Assembly: GCA_032164245.1 (NCBI GenBank)
Contig: JAVMKO010000002.1
Coordinates: 56,825,840-56,889,839 of the forward strand
Source: Sternotherus odoratus
Lineage: Eukaryota > Chordata > Testudines > Kinosternidae
Direction of reading: 5' to 3'
Length of the DNA: 64,000 nt
In this document: positions 52,359 to 61,726 of the stretch, piece by piece
Numbering within the stretch: the first letter of the stretch is position 1
How the letters are laid out: each line of letters begins with the position of its first letter
Translations under genes and position numbers: made by a program
Notes under the pieces: model-generated
What the model saw: only the letters and a program-made list of their open reading frames with translations
Told to the model about the DNA's origin: nothing
Database searches by the model: none

Positions 52359-53536
52359 GTAGATGTTAATTCATAAACATGGTCAATAAGGTTTCGGTTG
52401 GGGGGTAGTGGGGAAACCTGCAGTGTGGGGTATAAATCAAGAGCGCCTGTAACTGTGTCAGTACTGTAGACTAAGAGGATAAAGGATCAAGACAGATGGG
52501 AAAGAAAAACAACAGACCAGGAACGGGGAAAGACTTTAAAAATAAAAAACACCAAGAGAGACAGCAGAAAGAGGTCACTACAATAGCTGGGTAAAAGCAA
52601 AAGGGTGTTGTAGTTTTTCAAGGGGGAAAAAAATCAAATCAACTAATAAAAAGACTCAGAGCAGCACAGCACTAAGGATGCTTAGCAAGCAATGTTGACA
52701 GGTTGCATGGCAGAGAGGGTTGAGTCCCACTACAGCACACTGCTTCTGGCACAAGTTCTACACCAAAGCAAATGCATTTCTTCAACCTTAGGGCTGGTCC
52801 CCACTACGGCTTAATGTCGACTTTAGCGTCGTTAAGTCGGAATAAAACTGTACCCGTCCTCACATGGATGCCATTTGCGTTGATTTCAAGGGCCCTCAAA
52901 ATCAATTTCTGTACTCCTCCCTAAGGAGAGGAATAGCGCTGAAATCGACCTCTCTGGGTCGATTGTGGAGTAGTGAGGACACATGGGACGTTATTGGCCT
53001 CCAGAGGCTGTCCCACAATGCTCCATTCTGACCGCTCTGGACAGCCTCAATGCTCCACTGTGACCGCTCTGGGCAGCACTCTTAACTCATTGCTCTGGCC
53101 AGCTAAACAGGAAAAGGCCTGGGAACATTTGAATTGCATTTCCTGTTTGGTCAGCGTGGCGAGCTCACCTGCATAGGTCAGTCGCCATTCAGAGATCAGC
53201 AGCACAAGCCGCCATGCAGAGCTCAGCATCACAAGATGCCATGCAGAGCTCAGCAGCACAGGAGACCAGCCAGAGGAGAAGAGCTCCAGCATGGTCCACG
53301 CGTAAGGTGTTGGATCTCATCGCTATCTGGGGAGTGGAATCTGTGATGTTGGAACTCCGCAACAACAAACGGAATGCCAACAGGTTTGCCAGAGTCTCCA
53401 AGGCCATGCTGGAAAGGGGCCACAACAGGGACGCTCAAAAGTGCCACGTAAAAATTAAGGAGCTGAGGCAAGTGTTCCAGAAAACAGAAGAGGCAAACGG
53501 ACGCTCTGGGGGCCAACCGTGGACATGCCGGTTCTA

Positions 53537-53673
53537 CCGTGTTTCCCCGAAAATAAGACAGTGTCTTATATTAATTTTTGCTCCCAAAATTACATTACAT
53601 TATATTACAGCGAGAGGCAAAACTGGAAGTACGTCTTATTTTCGGGGGATGTCTTACTTTCGGGGAAACAGGG
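53537..53673. mobile_element. Tc1/mariner-type MITE inside the Harbinger Myb exon
   Basis: This 137 bp element has ends CCGTGTTTCCCCGAAAATAA and TTACTTTCGGGGAAACAGGG, with TA on both sides (53535-53536 and 53674-53675). Setting it and one TA aside leaves a continuous frame, so it arrived after the Harbinger. Confidence 0.88.
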
Positions 53674-54031
53674 TACAATGAACTGAATCGGATAATGGGG
53701 GCGCCCCCACCACCGTCCCACCGGTCTCCGTGGACTCCACCCATGGGGTGGCCTGAGGGGGATTCAGATGATGACCAAGCTGATGGGGACGGAAATATTA
53801 CGGAGCAGCAGGAGGCAAGCCAAGAAACCCTGTTAGCAGACAGCCAGGAGCTGTTTATCACCCTGGACCCATTACCCTCACAGCCATTCAAAGCTGCTGC
53901 TACCCCAACCGGCGAAGGAACCTCTGGTGAGTGTGCTTTTAGGGATTAGACGTCTCGTGATTTTAAAAGGAAGCATTTATTAATGATTAACTTGCCCTAA
54001 GCACTTGGCATGCATTCATTGCTGGTCCCTT

Positions 54032-54556
54032 TTACTGAAACAGTCTGTTAATGTACTCCAGTATGGAGCAGAAATCCTCTATGGACATTTCCATGAAACT
54101 TTCGAGCAGGTAGCGATGAACCTTACGCAACAGGTTTCTGGGGAGAGCCGCCTTATTTGGTCCTCCATGATAGGAAATTAGTAAATAGTCTGGTATTATT
54201 GAGTAACACAGCATCGCAGCATATGGACCAGGATTTTGAATAGACTCTAGTAACATGCGTTCTCTATCTCTCTGAGAAATTCTAAGGAGAGTGATGTCAT
54301 TCATGGTTGCCTGTTTGAAATATGGACTGAAATTAATAGGGCGACAGATGTTCCCAACTGTAAAGTAAACTTCCCCATCCCCTAGCAAGAGCAGGCAGGG
54401 ATTTTTAGTTTTGCTGCTCACGGCTGCTTCCAAAGAAGACCCAACGCACACACACACCCCGAGCCAGCCCGTAGCAAGAGCAGGCAGGGATTTTTGGTTT
54501 TGTTTTGCAGTTCGCGGTTCACTGGGAGCCATGCGGTGGGGGGAGGGGGGATCCAC
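54032..54556 (-). CDS. Third Harbinger ORF, 174 residues, antisense in the Myb intron
   Basis: An uninterrupted frame lies wholly inside the 935-bp intron of the Myb-like gene, on the opposite strand. The N-terminal 60 residues look irregular and span a tandem duplication (the unit AGCAAGAGCAGGCAGGGATT occurs at about 54382 and 54474). The last 110 residues look protein-like: ISQRDRERMLLESIQNPGPY, AAMLCYSIIPDYLLISY, NKAALPRNLLRKVHRYLLES, MEMSIEDFCSILEYINRLFQ. I recognise no domain. It could be an accessory Harbinger protein or a captured gene piece. The first in-frame methionine (54556) may not be the true start. A later one precedes NDITLLRIS. Confidence 0.5.
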   Translation of the reverse strand: MDPPSPHRMAPSEPRTAKQNQKSLPALATGWLGVCVCVGSSLEAAVSSKTKNPCLLLLGDGEVYFTVGNICRPINFSPYFKQATMNDITLLRISQRDRERMLLESIQNPGPYAAMLCYSIIPDYLLISYHGGPNKAALPRNLLRKVHRYLLESFMEMSIEDFCSILEYINRLFQ

Positions 54557-55329
54557 GTGTTGGGGGGTAGGGGGCGGGGTTAGTCTGGAACATCGGAGTG
54601 CTGCTGTAAAGAATATGGCTTAGCTTACCATGGCCGGCTGCATGGTGATTTCAGTAGCCGTATTGAGGCTGTCTCATGTGTGTGAGATGCTTCTGTGAAT
54701 GTTTGTGTGAAAATGAAAGCCACACTTTTTAGGTGCGGAATGTGACCTTGCTCAGAAATCATATCAGGGCTGTGAATACTGTGGTTCACCGTTAAATAGT
54801 ACTCCCATTCTGCTGCAAGAATGTATGTGTCTTATAACCTTGTCCCTTTCTTTGCCCACAGCAGCTGCACATTTATCTCAGAATCCCCCGTCCTTCCCCT
54901 CACGCTGTCTATCGCAGATACGAAAGAGTAAAAAGAAAACGCATGATGACATGTTTAACAAACTACTGCAGAACTCTCACGCTGAGGCCACTCGGCAGAG
55001 TGAATGGAGAGAAAGATTGCTAGAGTCAAGGCAAGAGTCCAGGGCTGCAGCAGAGAGGTGGATGGAGCACGAAGAAAAGCAGCATGAGCGCGAAGAAAAG
55101 CGGATGGATGCGATGCTGCGGATAATGGAGGACCAAAGTGACATGCTCCGGTGTCTGGTGTCTGAGTTTATCTAAAAAGTTTTAAAAGGTGCTGTGTCTT
55201 GCCCCCCCTACCGCCTTCTCTCCCCGCTCCTCCTCTCCTGCTTCCTCCACCACTCCAACTGCTGGTTTCCCTCCTCACCCACCCCTTCTGGGCTACTTTT
55301 CCAGTGATCCCCTGTGTTTGTGAAGAAGC

Positions 55330-55367
55330 AATAAAGAATACATAATTTTCAAAACAGTGAATTTATT
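55330..55367. terminator. Convergent poly(A) signals of the two Harbinger genes
   Basis: AATAAA on the plus strand at 55330-55335 ends the Myb-like gene. On the minus strand AATAAA at 55367-55362 serves the transposase. They lie 27 bases apart, in a tail-to-tail layout. Confidence 0.6.
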
Positions 55368-55486
55368 TCCTCTGCAAGTGTCGGGAGGCGGGAGGGAAAG
55401 AGGGTGCAAGGACGGCAGGCTTAGGGCTGAGCAGATCAAGGGAGCGGGTTTTCAAACGCCATCTTGGGCACTCATAAAACTGTTTT

Positions 55487-56755
55487 TCAAGGCGTCGCTG
55501 AGGCGCAGCGCCTCCTGGTGCGCTCTTCTACTTTCCCTGCTGTCTGGCTGCTGTAAGCAGCGGACAGGAAATTTGCCTCTGCCTCCCACCCTGCCATAAA
55601 CATCTCCCCCTTGCTCTCACAGAGATTATGGAGCACAGAGCAAGCAGCAATAACAATGGGCACATTTCTGTCACTGATAACTGAGCGAATGAGTAATGAA
55701 CACCATTGCCCTTTGAGGCGGCCAAATGCATACTCAACTGCCATTCTGCACTTGCTCAGCCTATAGTTGAACAGCTCCTGACCCCTGTCCAGAGCTCCTG
55801 TGTAGGGCTTCATAAGCCAGGGCATTAAGGGGTAGGCTGGGTCCCCAAGGATAATGATCGGCATTTCCACCCCACCCCGCCACATTTATTTTCTGGTCTG
55901 GGAAGAAAATCCCTTGCTGCAGCTCTCTAAATATCCTAGAGTTCCTGGAAACACGAGCGTCATGAACCTTTCCCGGCCATCCCACGTACAGGTCGGTGAA
56001 ACGTCCGTTGTGGTCAACCAGTGCTTGCATGACCATAGAATAATATCCCTTCCGGTTTCTGTACTTTGTGCCGTTGTTGGGATATGAGTCCCATCTATAG
56101 CCCCACCACAGATAGGGAATCCCATCGTGGCAAAGCCATCTATTGTAGCTTGCAGGTTTCCAAGGTTTATAACCCTGGGTAGCAGCAGCTCGACGATTGC
56201 CCTGCTTACTTGCATCACAGCAGACCCCACTGTAGATTTACCCACCCCAAACTGATTCGCAACTGACCGGTAGCTGTCTGGCATTGCAAGCTTCCAGAGG
56301 GCTATCGCCACTCGCATCTCAACTGTAAGGGCCGCTCTCATTTTGGTATTCTTGCACTGGAAGGCTGGGGAAAGCAAGTCACAAAGTTCCATGAAGGTGC
56401 CCTTACGCATGCGAAAGTTTCTGAGCCACTGGGAGTCATCCCAGACCCGCAGCACTATGCGATCCCACCAGTCAGTGCTTGTTTTCCTGCCCCAGAATCG
56501 GCATTTCATAGCATGAGCCTGCCCCATTGCCACCAAATTTGCCAGATTGCTGGTCCCCCTACTTCCAAAAACGTCAGTGTCCCTGTCACTGCTGTGCACG
56601 TCCAGGTCCATCTCCTCATCACTGTCGTCAGTTTCTGGAAAGCGCAGTTGTGTCCGGATCACCTTCCTCTGCAGACGATGCAGCATAAGGTCCACAAAAA
56701 TGCGCGAGGTCTTCACAACGGCCAGTACTGCAGCGGTGGCCTCAGCGGGCTCCAT
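55487..56755 (-). pseudogene. Harbinger transposase (DDE_Tnp_4 / HARBI1-like), frameshifted
   Basis: The family cuts and pastes DNA with a DDE catalytic triad. The start at 56755 (MEPAEATAAVLAVVK) opens a good N-terminal half: WLRNFRMRKGTFMELCDLLS, the helix-turn-helix-like SYRSVANQFGVGKSTVGSAV and AIDGTHIP with the first Asp. Near 56045 the frame shifts by one base. The second Asp block (ALVDHNGRFTDLYVGWPGKV, HDARV) is read in another frame. Near 55870 the frame returns for GDPAYPLMPWLMKPYTG and CRMAVEYAFGRLKGQW, with the catalytic Glu. The out-of-frame stretch ends in a TAA at 55886-55888. The product would be inactive. Confidence 0.88.
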
Positions 56756-57107
56756 GCTTGCAGTGCTATGGCGTTAGCGCAGTGCAGAGAAAGGGCGCGG
56801 ATATGGGATGCCTACCCACAGTGCACCGCTCGAAATGGGGTCGGCGGCATAAAAAAAGGATGTGAAATAATGAAATGCCTACCCATAGTGCAGCAGTCGA
56901 AATGGTGCCTGCTGGGGACTCCAGGAACTGTGGGATAGCTACCCATAATGCACCACTCGCTATGTCGACGCTTGCCACAGTTGTGTGGACAGACAATGTC
57001 GACTTGCTGTGCTTTGTGGGGACGCACAAAATTGACTCTATACAGTCTGCTTTAAAAAATCGACTGCAAGGAAATTGACCTACTGTTGTAGTGAAGACAT
57101 ACCCTTA

Positions 57108-57878
57108 GGGACAACGCTGCTGATCACTGCTTCCCCCGGCCTTGCCAGCAGCATGGGGGATGCTGCACACTGCCAGACAGCCTCTCTTCTTCAGCCACTG
57201 TGCTGAAAACTAGCCAGAGTGGGCAGCCAAGCACCAAGAATAGACCGGTTCCCCTTTCTCCTTAACATATGCTAATGTTCCCCAGATCGCTGCTTGTCTC
57301 CTTGCTTTGATCATATTTTTCAGGCAATGTGGGGGGAACTGATACCACAGAGAGAGGAAGAGCTGCCACGCTGCTTGCAAGGTCAGAATGAAGAAAAAGA
57401 AGATGGAGAGCACAGAATGAGGACAAAAACAAGGTGTAAAGAGTAGGGGACACACCGAGAAGCAAAGGGGGAACAAAATCTCCAAACCCCCCTCCAGCAG
57501 TATAAGAACTTCTGTCTAGCATCTGCCTAGAGTTCAGAAGTTCCTTGGTATTTTGCAGTTTCAAAAGCCTATTTTGAATTTAATTTGCATGTGGTGTTAT
57601 CCTGCTGTCTGCAGATTCAAATCATTTTTGCAATTTGTATTGAAACAGCTGGGCCCCAAACATCCAAATGACGAATTTCCTCTTTCTCCTCCGTCCCCTT
57701 CCTGAGTATTTACCAAAGGAATTTTCACTTCCTCAATGACAAAGACTCAAATCCTGGCAATCATTTTACAGTATGTTCCCCCATCTCCTTTCCTCTCAGA
57801 CATGAATCATTGTTACACTAAAAAGCACTCCACCTATTACCCAAAGGTCTGGCCAGGCCACTCCCAGTCTGCTAAACT
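57108..57878. other. Sequence with no recognised feature
   Basis: No repeat family or conserved frame recognised. Confidence 0.4.
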
Positions 57879-57886
57879 CTCTAGGA

Positions 57887-58403
57887 CAGGGGTCTCAAAC
57901 TCAAATGACCATGAGGGCCGCATGAGGACTAGTGCACTGGCCCGAGGGCCGCACCACTGACACACACACATACCCTCGCTGCCCCGGCTCTGCCCCCACT
58001 CCACCCCTTCCATGAGGACTAGTGCACTGGCCCGAGGGCCACACCACTGACACACACCCTGCCCTCGCTGCCCCGGCTCTGCCCCCACTCCACCCCTTCC
58101 AAGAGGTCCCACCCCTGCCCCACCTCCTCCTCTGAGCACGCAGCTCCCCATTCCCTCCTGGAAAGCGCTAGGCACCACCAACAGCTGTTTGGCAAACAAA
58201 GCAAGAGCAATATAGGAAGTCCAGAGCTAGAAACACGCGCGGCCCAGCCAGGCAGCAGAGAAGCCTCCACTTCTGGCCCCTCCATCCTGCAAACTGCTAT
58301 GGGGGGACTGGGGGGGAGGGGGGGCGCCAGGAAGCTTGGCGGGCCACAGGGAAGGGCTTTGCGGGCCGCATGTGGCCCCCGGGCCGCATGTTTGAGACCC
58401 CTG
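57887..58403. mobile_element. Non-autonomous hAT element, GGTCTCAAAC family, copy 2
   Basis: This 517 bp element starts CAGGGGTCTCAAAC and ends GTTTGAGACCCCTG. The perfect 8-bp duplication CTCTAGGA lies at 57879-57886 and 58404-58411. It is in reverse orientation to copy 1 at 34565-35069 and shares its internal tandem duplication. Confidence 0.92.
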
Positions 58404-58927
58404 CTCTAGGAGCTGCTCCAGCATAGTACAGTCCCTTTCATTTGGACTTTAAGGGCATAATCTCCATAATGCTCCAGGTCCTGCGGATGGTTTGGTCTGA
58501 GAATGGCCACTTCAGATAAATGTGACAGATATATTCGTTTTATTGTCATCTTTTCCCTTTCAATTTTATACCACTGGAAAACTTATACTTGAATATTTTC
58601 TTTACCAAGATCTAATCTGAACAACTGGAGTCAAAAGCAACCATAATACAGATCTGTGGATTTACAAATTTCACCATTATAAATTAATGATACACGTATC
58701 CATGGGAATGGAGCTTGTTGCTCTTTAGTACTTATTTTGTTGGAAGGCCATAATGCAGTCACATACTACAGTATATGGAGGGGGAAATTTCTACTTTATC
58801 TTCTGCAGAACCATATTGTTCCAGCACTTGTCTAATACAAAAGTCTTTAACATATGATGCATGGTCAAAAGTCTATTGCTCAAACAAGTCTACACAGGTG
58901 TGCCTGTATCAAACAATGAATAAGATG
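58404..58927. other. Sequence with no recognised feature
   Basis: Nothing identified. Confidence 0.4.
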
Positions 58928-58944
58928 TAAAAAGCAATAGAAGT

Positions 58945-59196
58945 GTGTGTTTTCTTAGTGTTATTCCCACACTATGGCAGGGTCTGCTTAGAACCAGTGA
59001 TACGACCGGGGTATACTCCAACCGATGCGCCGTTCCACCTGTCGCTGGAGGCATTTTATACCTACTGCCAGGTGTTAAGCCTACAGCACCTAGTATTCCC
59101 AAGAGGTCTCCCATCCAGGTACTAACCAGGCCTGACCCTGCTTAGCATCCGAGATCAGACAGGATCGGGTGTGTTCAGGGTGGTATAGCCGTAGTA
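58945..59196 (-). mobile_element. 5S rRNA-derived chimeric retroposon, copy 2
   Basis: This 252 bp insertion is flanked by the perfect 17-bp duplication TAAAAAGCAATAGAAGT (58928-58944 and 59197-59213). On the minus strand a 5S rRNA sequence is followed, after AGGCTTAACA, by about 130 bases of non-5S DNA. That tail does not resemble the tail of copy 1. There is no poly(A). Confidence 0.88.
59077..59194 (-). pseudogene. 5S rRNA pseudogene (copy 2)
   Basis: Minus strand: CTACGGCTATACCACCCTGA near the 5' end, GATCTCGGATGCTAAGCAGG centrally, GGTGCTGTAGGCTTAA at the 3' end. It is close to full length with a few changes. The usual T-run terminator is absent (TTAACA). Confidence 0.9.
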
Positions 59197-59213
59197 TAAA
59201 AAGCAATAGAAGT

Positions 59214-61606
59214 ACACAGTGAAAACCACACACACCAGAACACATGAACAATAGGGTTCCTGTGCCAGTATGTACATTTGATGACGTCCCTGAATTGCTT
59301 TCCACTAAAACAATAAAGAAGATGGAAAACACATTTGCAAGATATAGTCAGTTCCCTTTGTATGTATATCAAGTCTGAATTGTAAATAAACGAATCTGGA
59401 TAATGTAAACAAAATTACAGAAAATGCCAAGCTCGGAGTGCAAATGTATCATACACACTAATTCCTAGTATGTACTGAAGCATGGTTCAGCTCAATATTT
59501 CACAAAATGACTATATTGTAACTGACGTTTTTCAGAAGAACTACAAATCCAATTGTTATGGTTACTGAGACTCAATCAAAAGAATGTATACAAGAAAAAT
59601 AGAACTTGAAGCTGTCACTGAGCAAAGTAGGTGTGAGTTTTTTAGTATAGACAGGAAGAGCAGTGTTGACCTTACATTATGTGCACCAAAGGCCGCAGAG
59701 GCAGGAGGACACCTTGTTTAGACTGGGAGTTATCATTATACCTGGAACAGTGTATGATGGGGTACTCAGTGCTGTAGAAAGGAATACGTTATAGTTACCC
59801 CAGGTGCTTGCAGTCTAAATAAAACAAAAATACAGCCCAACGTATAGGATACATAGGTTGAAGGTCTTCATTTCAAATAGCGCTGTTCTCCTCCTCCCTG
59901 AACAGTGAATTTGGCTGTACTCTCATAACGACATCTCTCCCCACCAAGTGATTCTGTCAAAATGTCATCTCTATCCTCCAGGGTAGAGGATATTTCCCAC
60001 TGCAATATATTAGCATCCTGATCTGTATGAGTAGTTGTTATTTAGGCCTGGACATTCAATAGAGGTTCATTTGATTATGAGACCAAGCAGCTCTCATAGC
60101 TATCATACAAACACCACATAAAACTGATTCTGCCTCTGTATTTGTGCTAGGATAGTAATCTTCAGGAAAGATTCTGAAGATTGTTGAGACAGACTCCCCC
60201 CCCCCCCCAGGAAATTGCAGCTTTAGACATCAAATTTAAGAGACGTGTATTTGAATGAGGCTAAAAAGATCACTGCATTTCCCATCTTTCTCTGAAGGAC
60301 AATTTAACTAAGAATGTTCAATGCCATCATTGGAATTTTGTTGATAGAAGTTAAAACATTTTTGAAATAGTTAATAGGTTACTACATCGTGTATGGGTAC
60401 TGACAATTGCATCAGTGGGGCTGATCTAAAAAAACTTGTATGTTAAAAATAATTTATATAGTTCACTGGGCCATGGCCTGCTTCTCATCTTATCTTGTCT
60501 AGAAGGTGTATCCATAAATACGTAGCTATGTTCTGGAGAAGCATAGAAACTCTGGTGTGGGAAAAAACCTTGTATGCACTGATGATCAGCACAAAAAAAC
60601 CCAAACCAAACCAACAAACAAAAAAATCCCACACACCCAACCCTACTATTTGACAAAAAGGGAGCTAATTACTCAAAAGTCTAAAGGGGTATTAGCCTAT
60701 TTCATACAGAGTTGTTTAAGGTTGTTCCTAGATACATTTATACTACTTGATTCCCTGGCCTCAAGTGGAAGTCTAACCCATTCCACATGAATCCTGTGAG
60801 ATCCTCAGGATTTGTGGGGCCAGACCCTCCCTTCTCCTGACTGAAGAACAGAGGAAAAAGTCCCATGAAGGAATTCTTGGGGAGCTTCCTTCCGATTCCA
60901 TGTGTCTATCATCACCTAGAGGCACAACCTGGACTGGTGTTATGAGTAGCTGAAAGTCCCCAGACAGAGGTGAAGACTAGATCTCTCTAGCATCATGGTT
61001 CAAACATTTTCATGGAAATATCTACACTATGAGTACAAGTTATTGGCAGGAATTCTACAAAACACACTATGGATTTTCTTATTTTTACTCTTCTTTATAG
61101 CAAAACAACCTCACATAGGAGTTGGGGCTCATTGATGCCATCAAGGCACAGTCTCATGTTGGGGGCAGCGTAGAACCATGTTACCTCAGGAGGAGCTGCT
61201 GCAAGGAATCCTGTCTCACTCTTGCATTAGGTGGAGTTTACACTCCCTCCTTCTCACCATAACCCTTTGCCTGCCCACCAGCTGCACTGCTCCAGCTTCG
61301 CAGGAGCATCATCAACTCACATAGGTAAAAAGAGGGAGCAGACCCTGAGCAAAGGGGCTACAATTATGTCTGGCCCATACACAGGCCCCATAAAGAGGGG
61401 GAAAGTGCTTGGTGCCTTTCACGTACCCACCTCTGGGAGAGGTGCTATCTGCCCCAAAACAAATACCTTCTCAGCCTAAAGATCAAAACACTTAAATACT
61501 CAAAATAAATCACTGAAACACACTCTTTTCCACCATGAAAATGCAATTACATCTGGGATTAGCTGTTTACCTCCCCACAACCCAAGTGCAGCAGTGCCAT
61601 GTGAAA
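59214..61606. other. Upstream or intronic sequence, no recognised feature
   Basis: It includes a poly(C) run near 60198. No conserved frame and no CpG-rich promoter. Confidence 0.4.
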
Positions 61607-61726
61607 TAGGGTGACCAGACAGCAAATGTGAAAAATCGAGATGGGGGTGGAAGGTAATACCCTATATAAGAAAAAGACCTCCAAATAGGGACTGTCCCTA
61701 TAAAATCAGGACATCTGGTCACCCTA
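61607..61726. mobile_element. hAT-type MITE, TAGGGTGACCAG family, copy 2
   Basis: This 120 bp element has ends TAGGGTGACCAGACAG and TCTGGTCACCCTA. The perfect 8-bp duplication ATGTGAAA lies at 61599-61606 and 61727-61734. Confidence 0.92.

Larger units (their letters stand above)
53214..55175 (+). pseudogene. Harbinger Myb-like (MADF/SANT-type) protein, two exons, interrupted
   Basis: In Harbinger elements this protein binds the element ends and brings the transposase to the nucleus. Exon 1 (53214-53926) encodes the trihelix-like domain: WSTRKVLDLIAIWGVESVML, NRFARVSKAMLERGHNRDAQ, KCHVKIKELRQVFQKTEEAN. It then runs into an acidic linker (EGDSDDDQADGDGN). The donor is TCTG|GTGAGT. After a 935-bp intron the acceptor CCCACAG leads into exon 2 (54862-55175), a Lys/Arg-rich start followed by a long charged helix rich in E, R and Q that ends MLRCLVSEFI. 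A 137-bp MITE plus TA (53537-53675) splits one tyrosine codon of exon 1 and shifts the frame. The start ATG is the first in frame. Confidence 0.85.
52791..57104. mobile_element. Full-length Harbinger transposon (4.3 kb)
   Basis: The ends are GGGCTGGTCCCCACTAC and GTAGTGAAGACATACCC, which pair at 12 of 17 positions. The 3-bp target TTA is duplicated at 52788-52790 and 57105-57107. It carries the two genes expected of PIF/Harbinger: a Myb-like DNA-binding protein on the plus strand and a DDE transposase on the minus strand, pointing toward each other. It also has a third antisense ORF in the Myb intron. Frame lesions in the transposase and a MITE inside the Myb exon make this copy non-autonomous now. 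It is otherwise complete. Confidence 0.92.
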
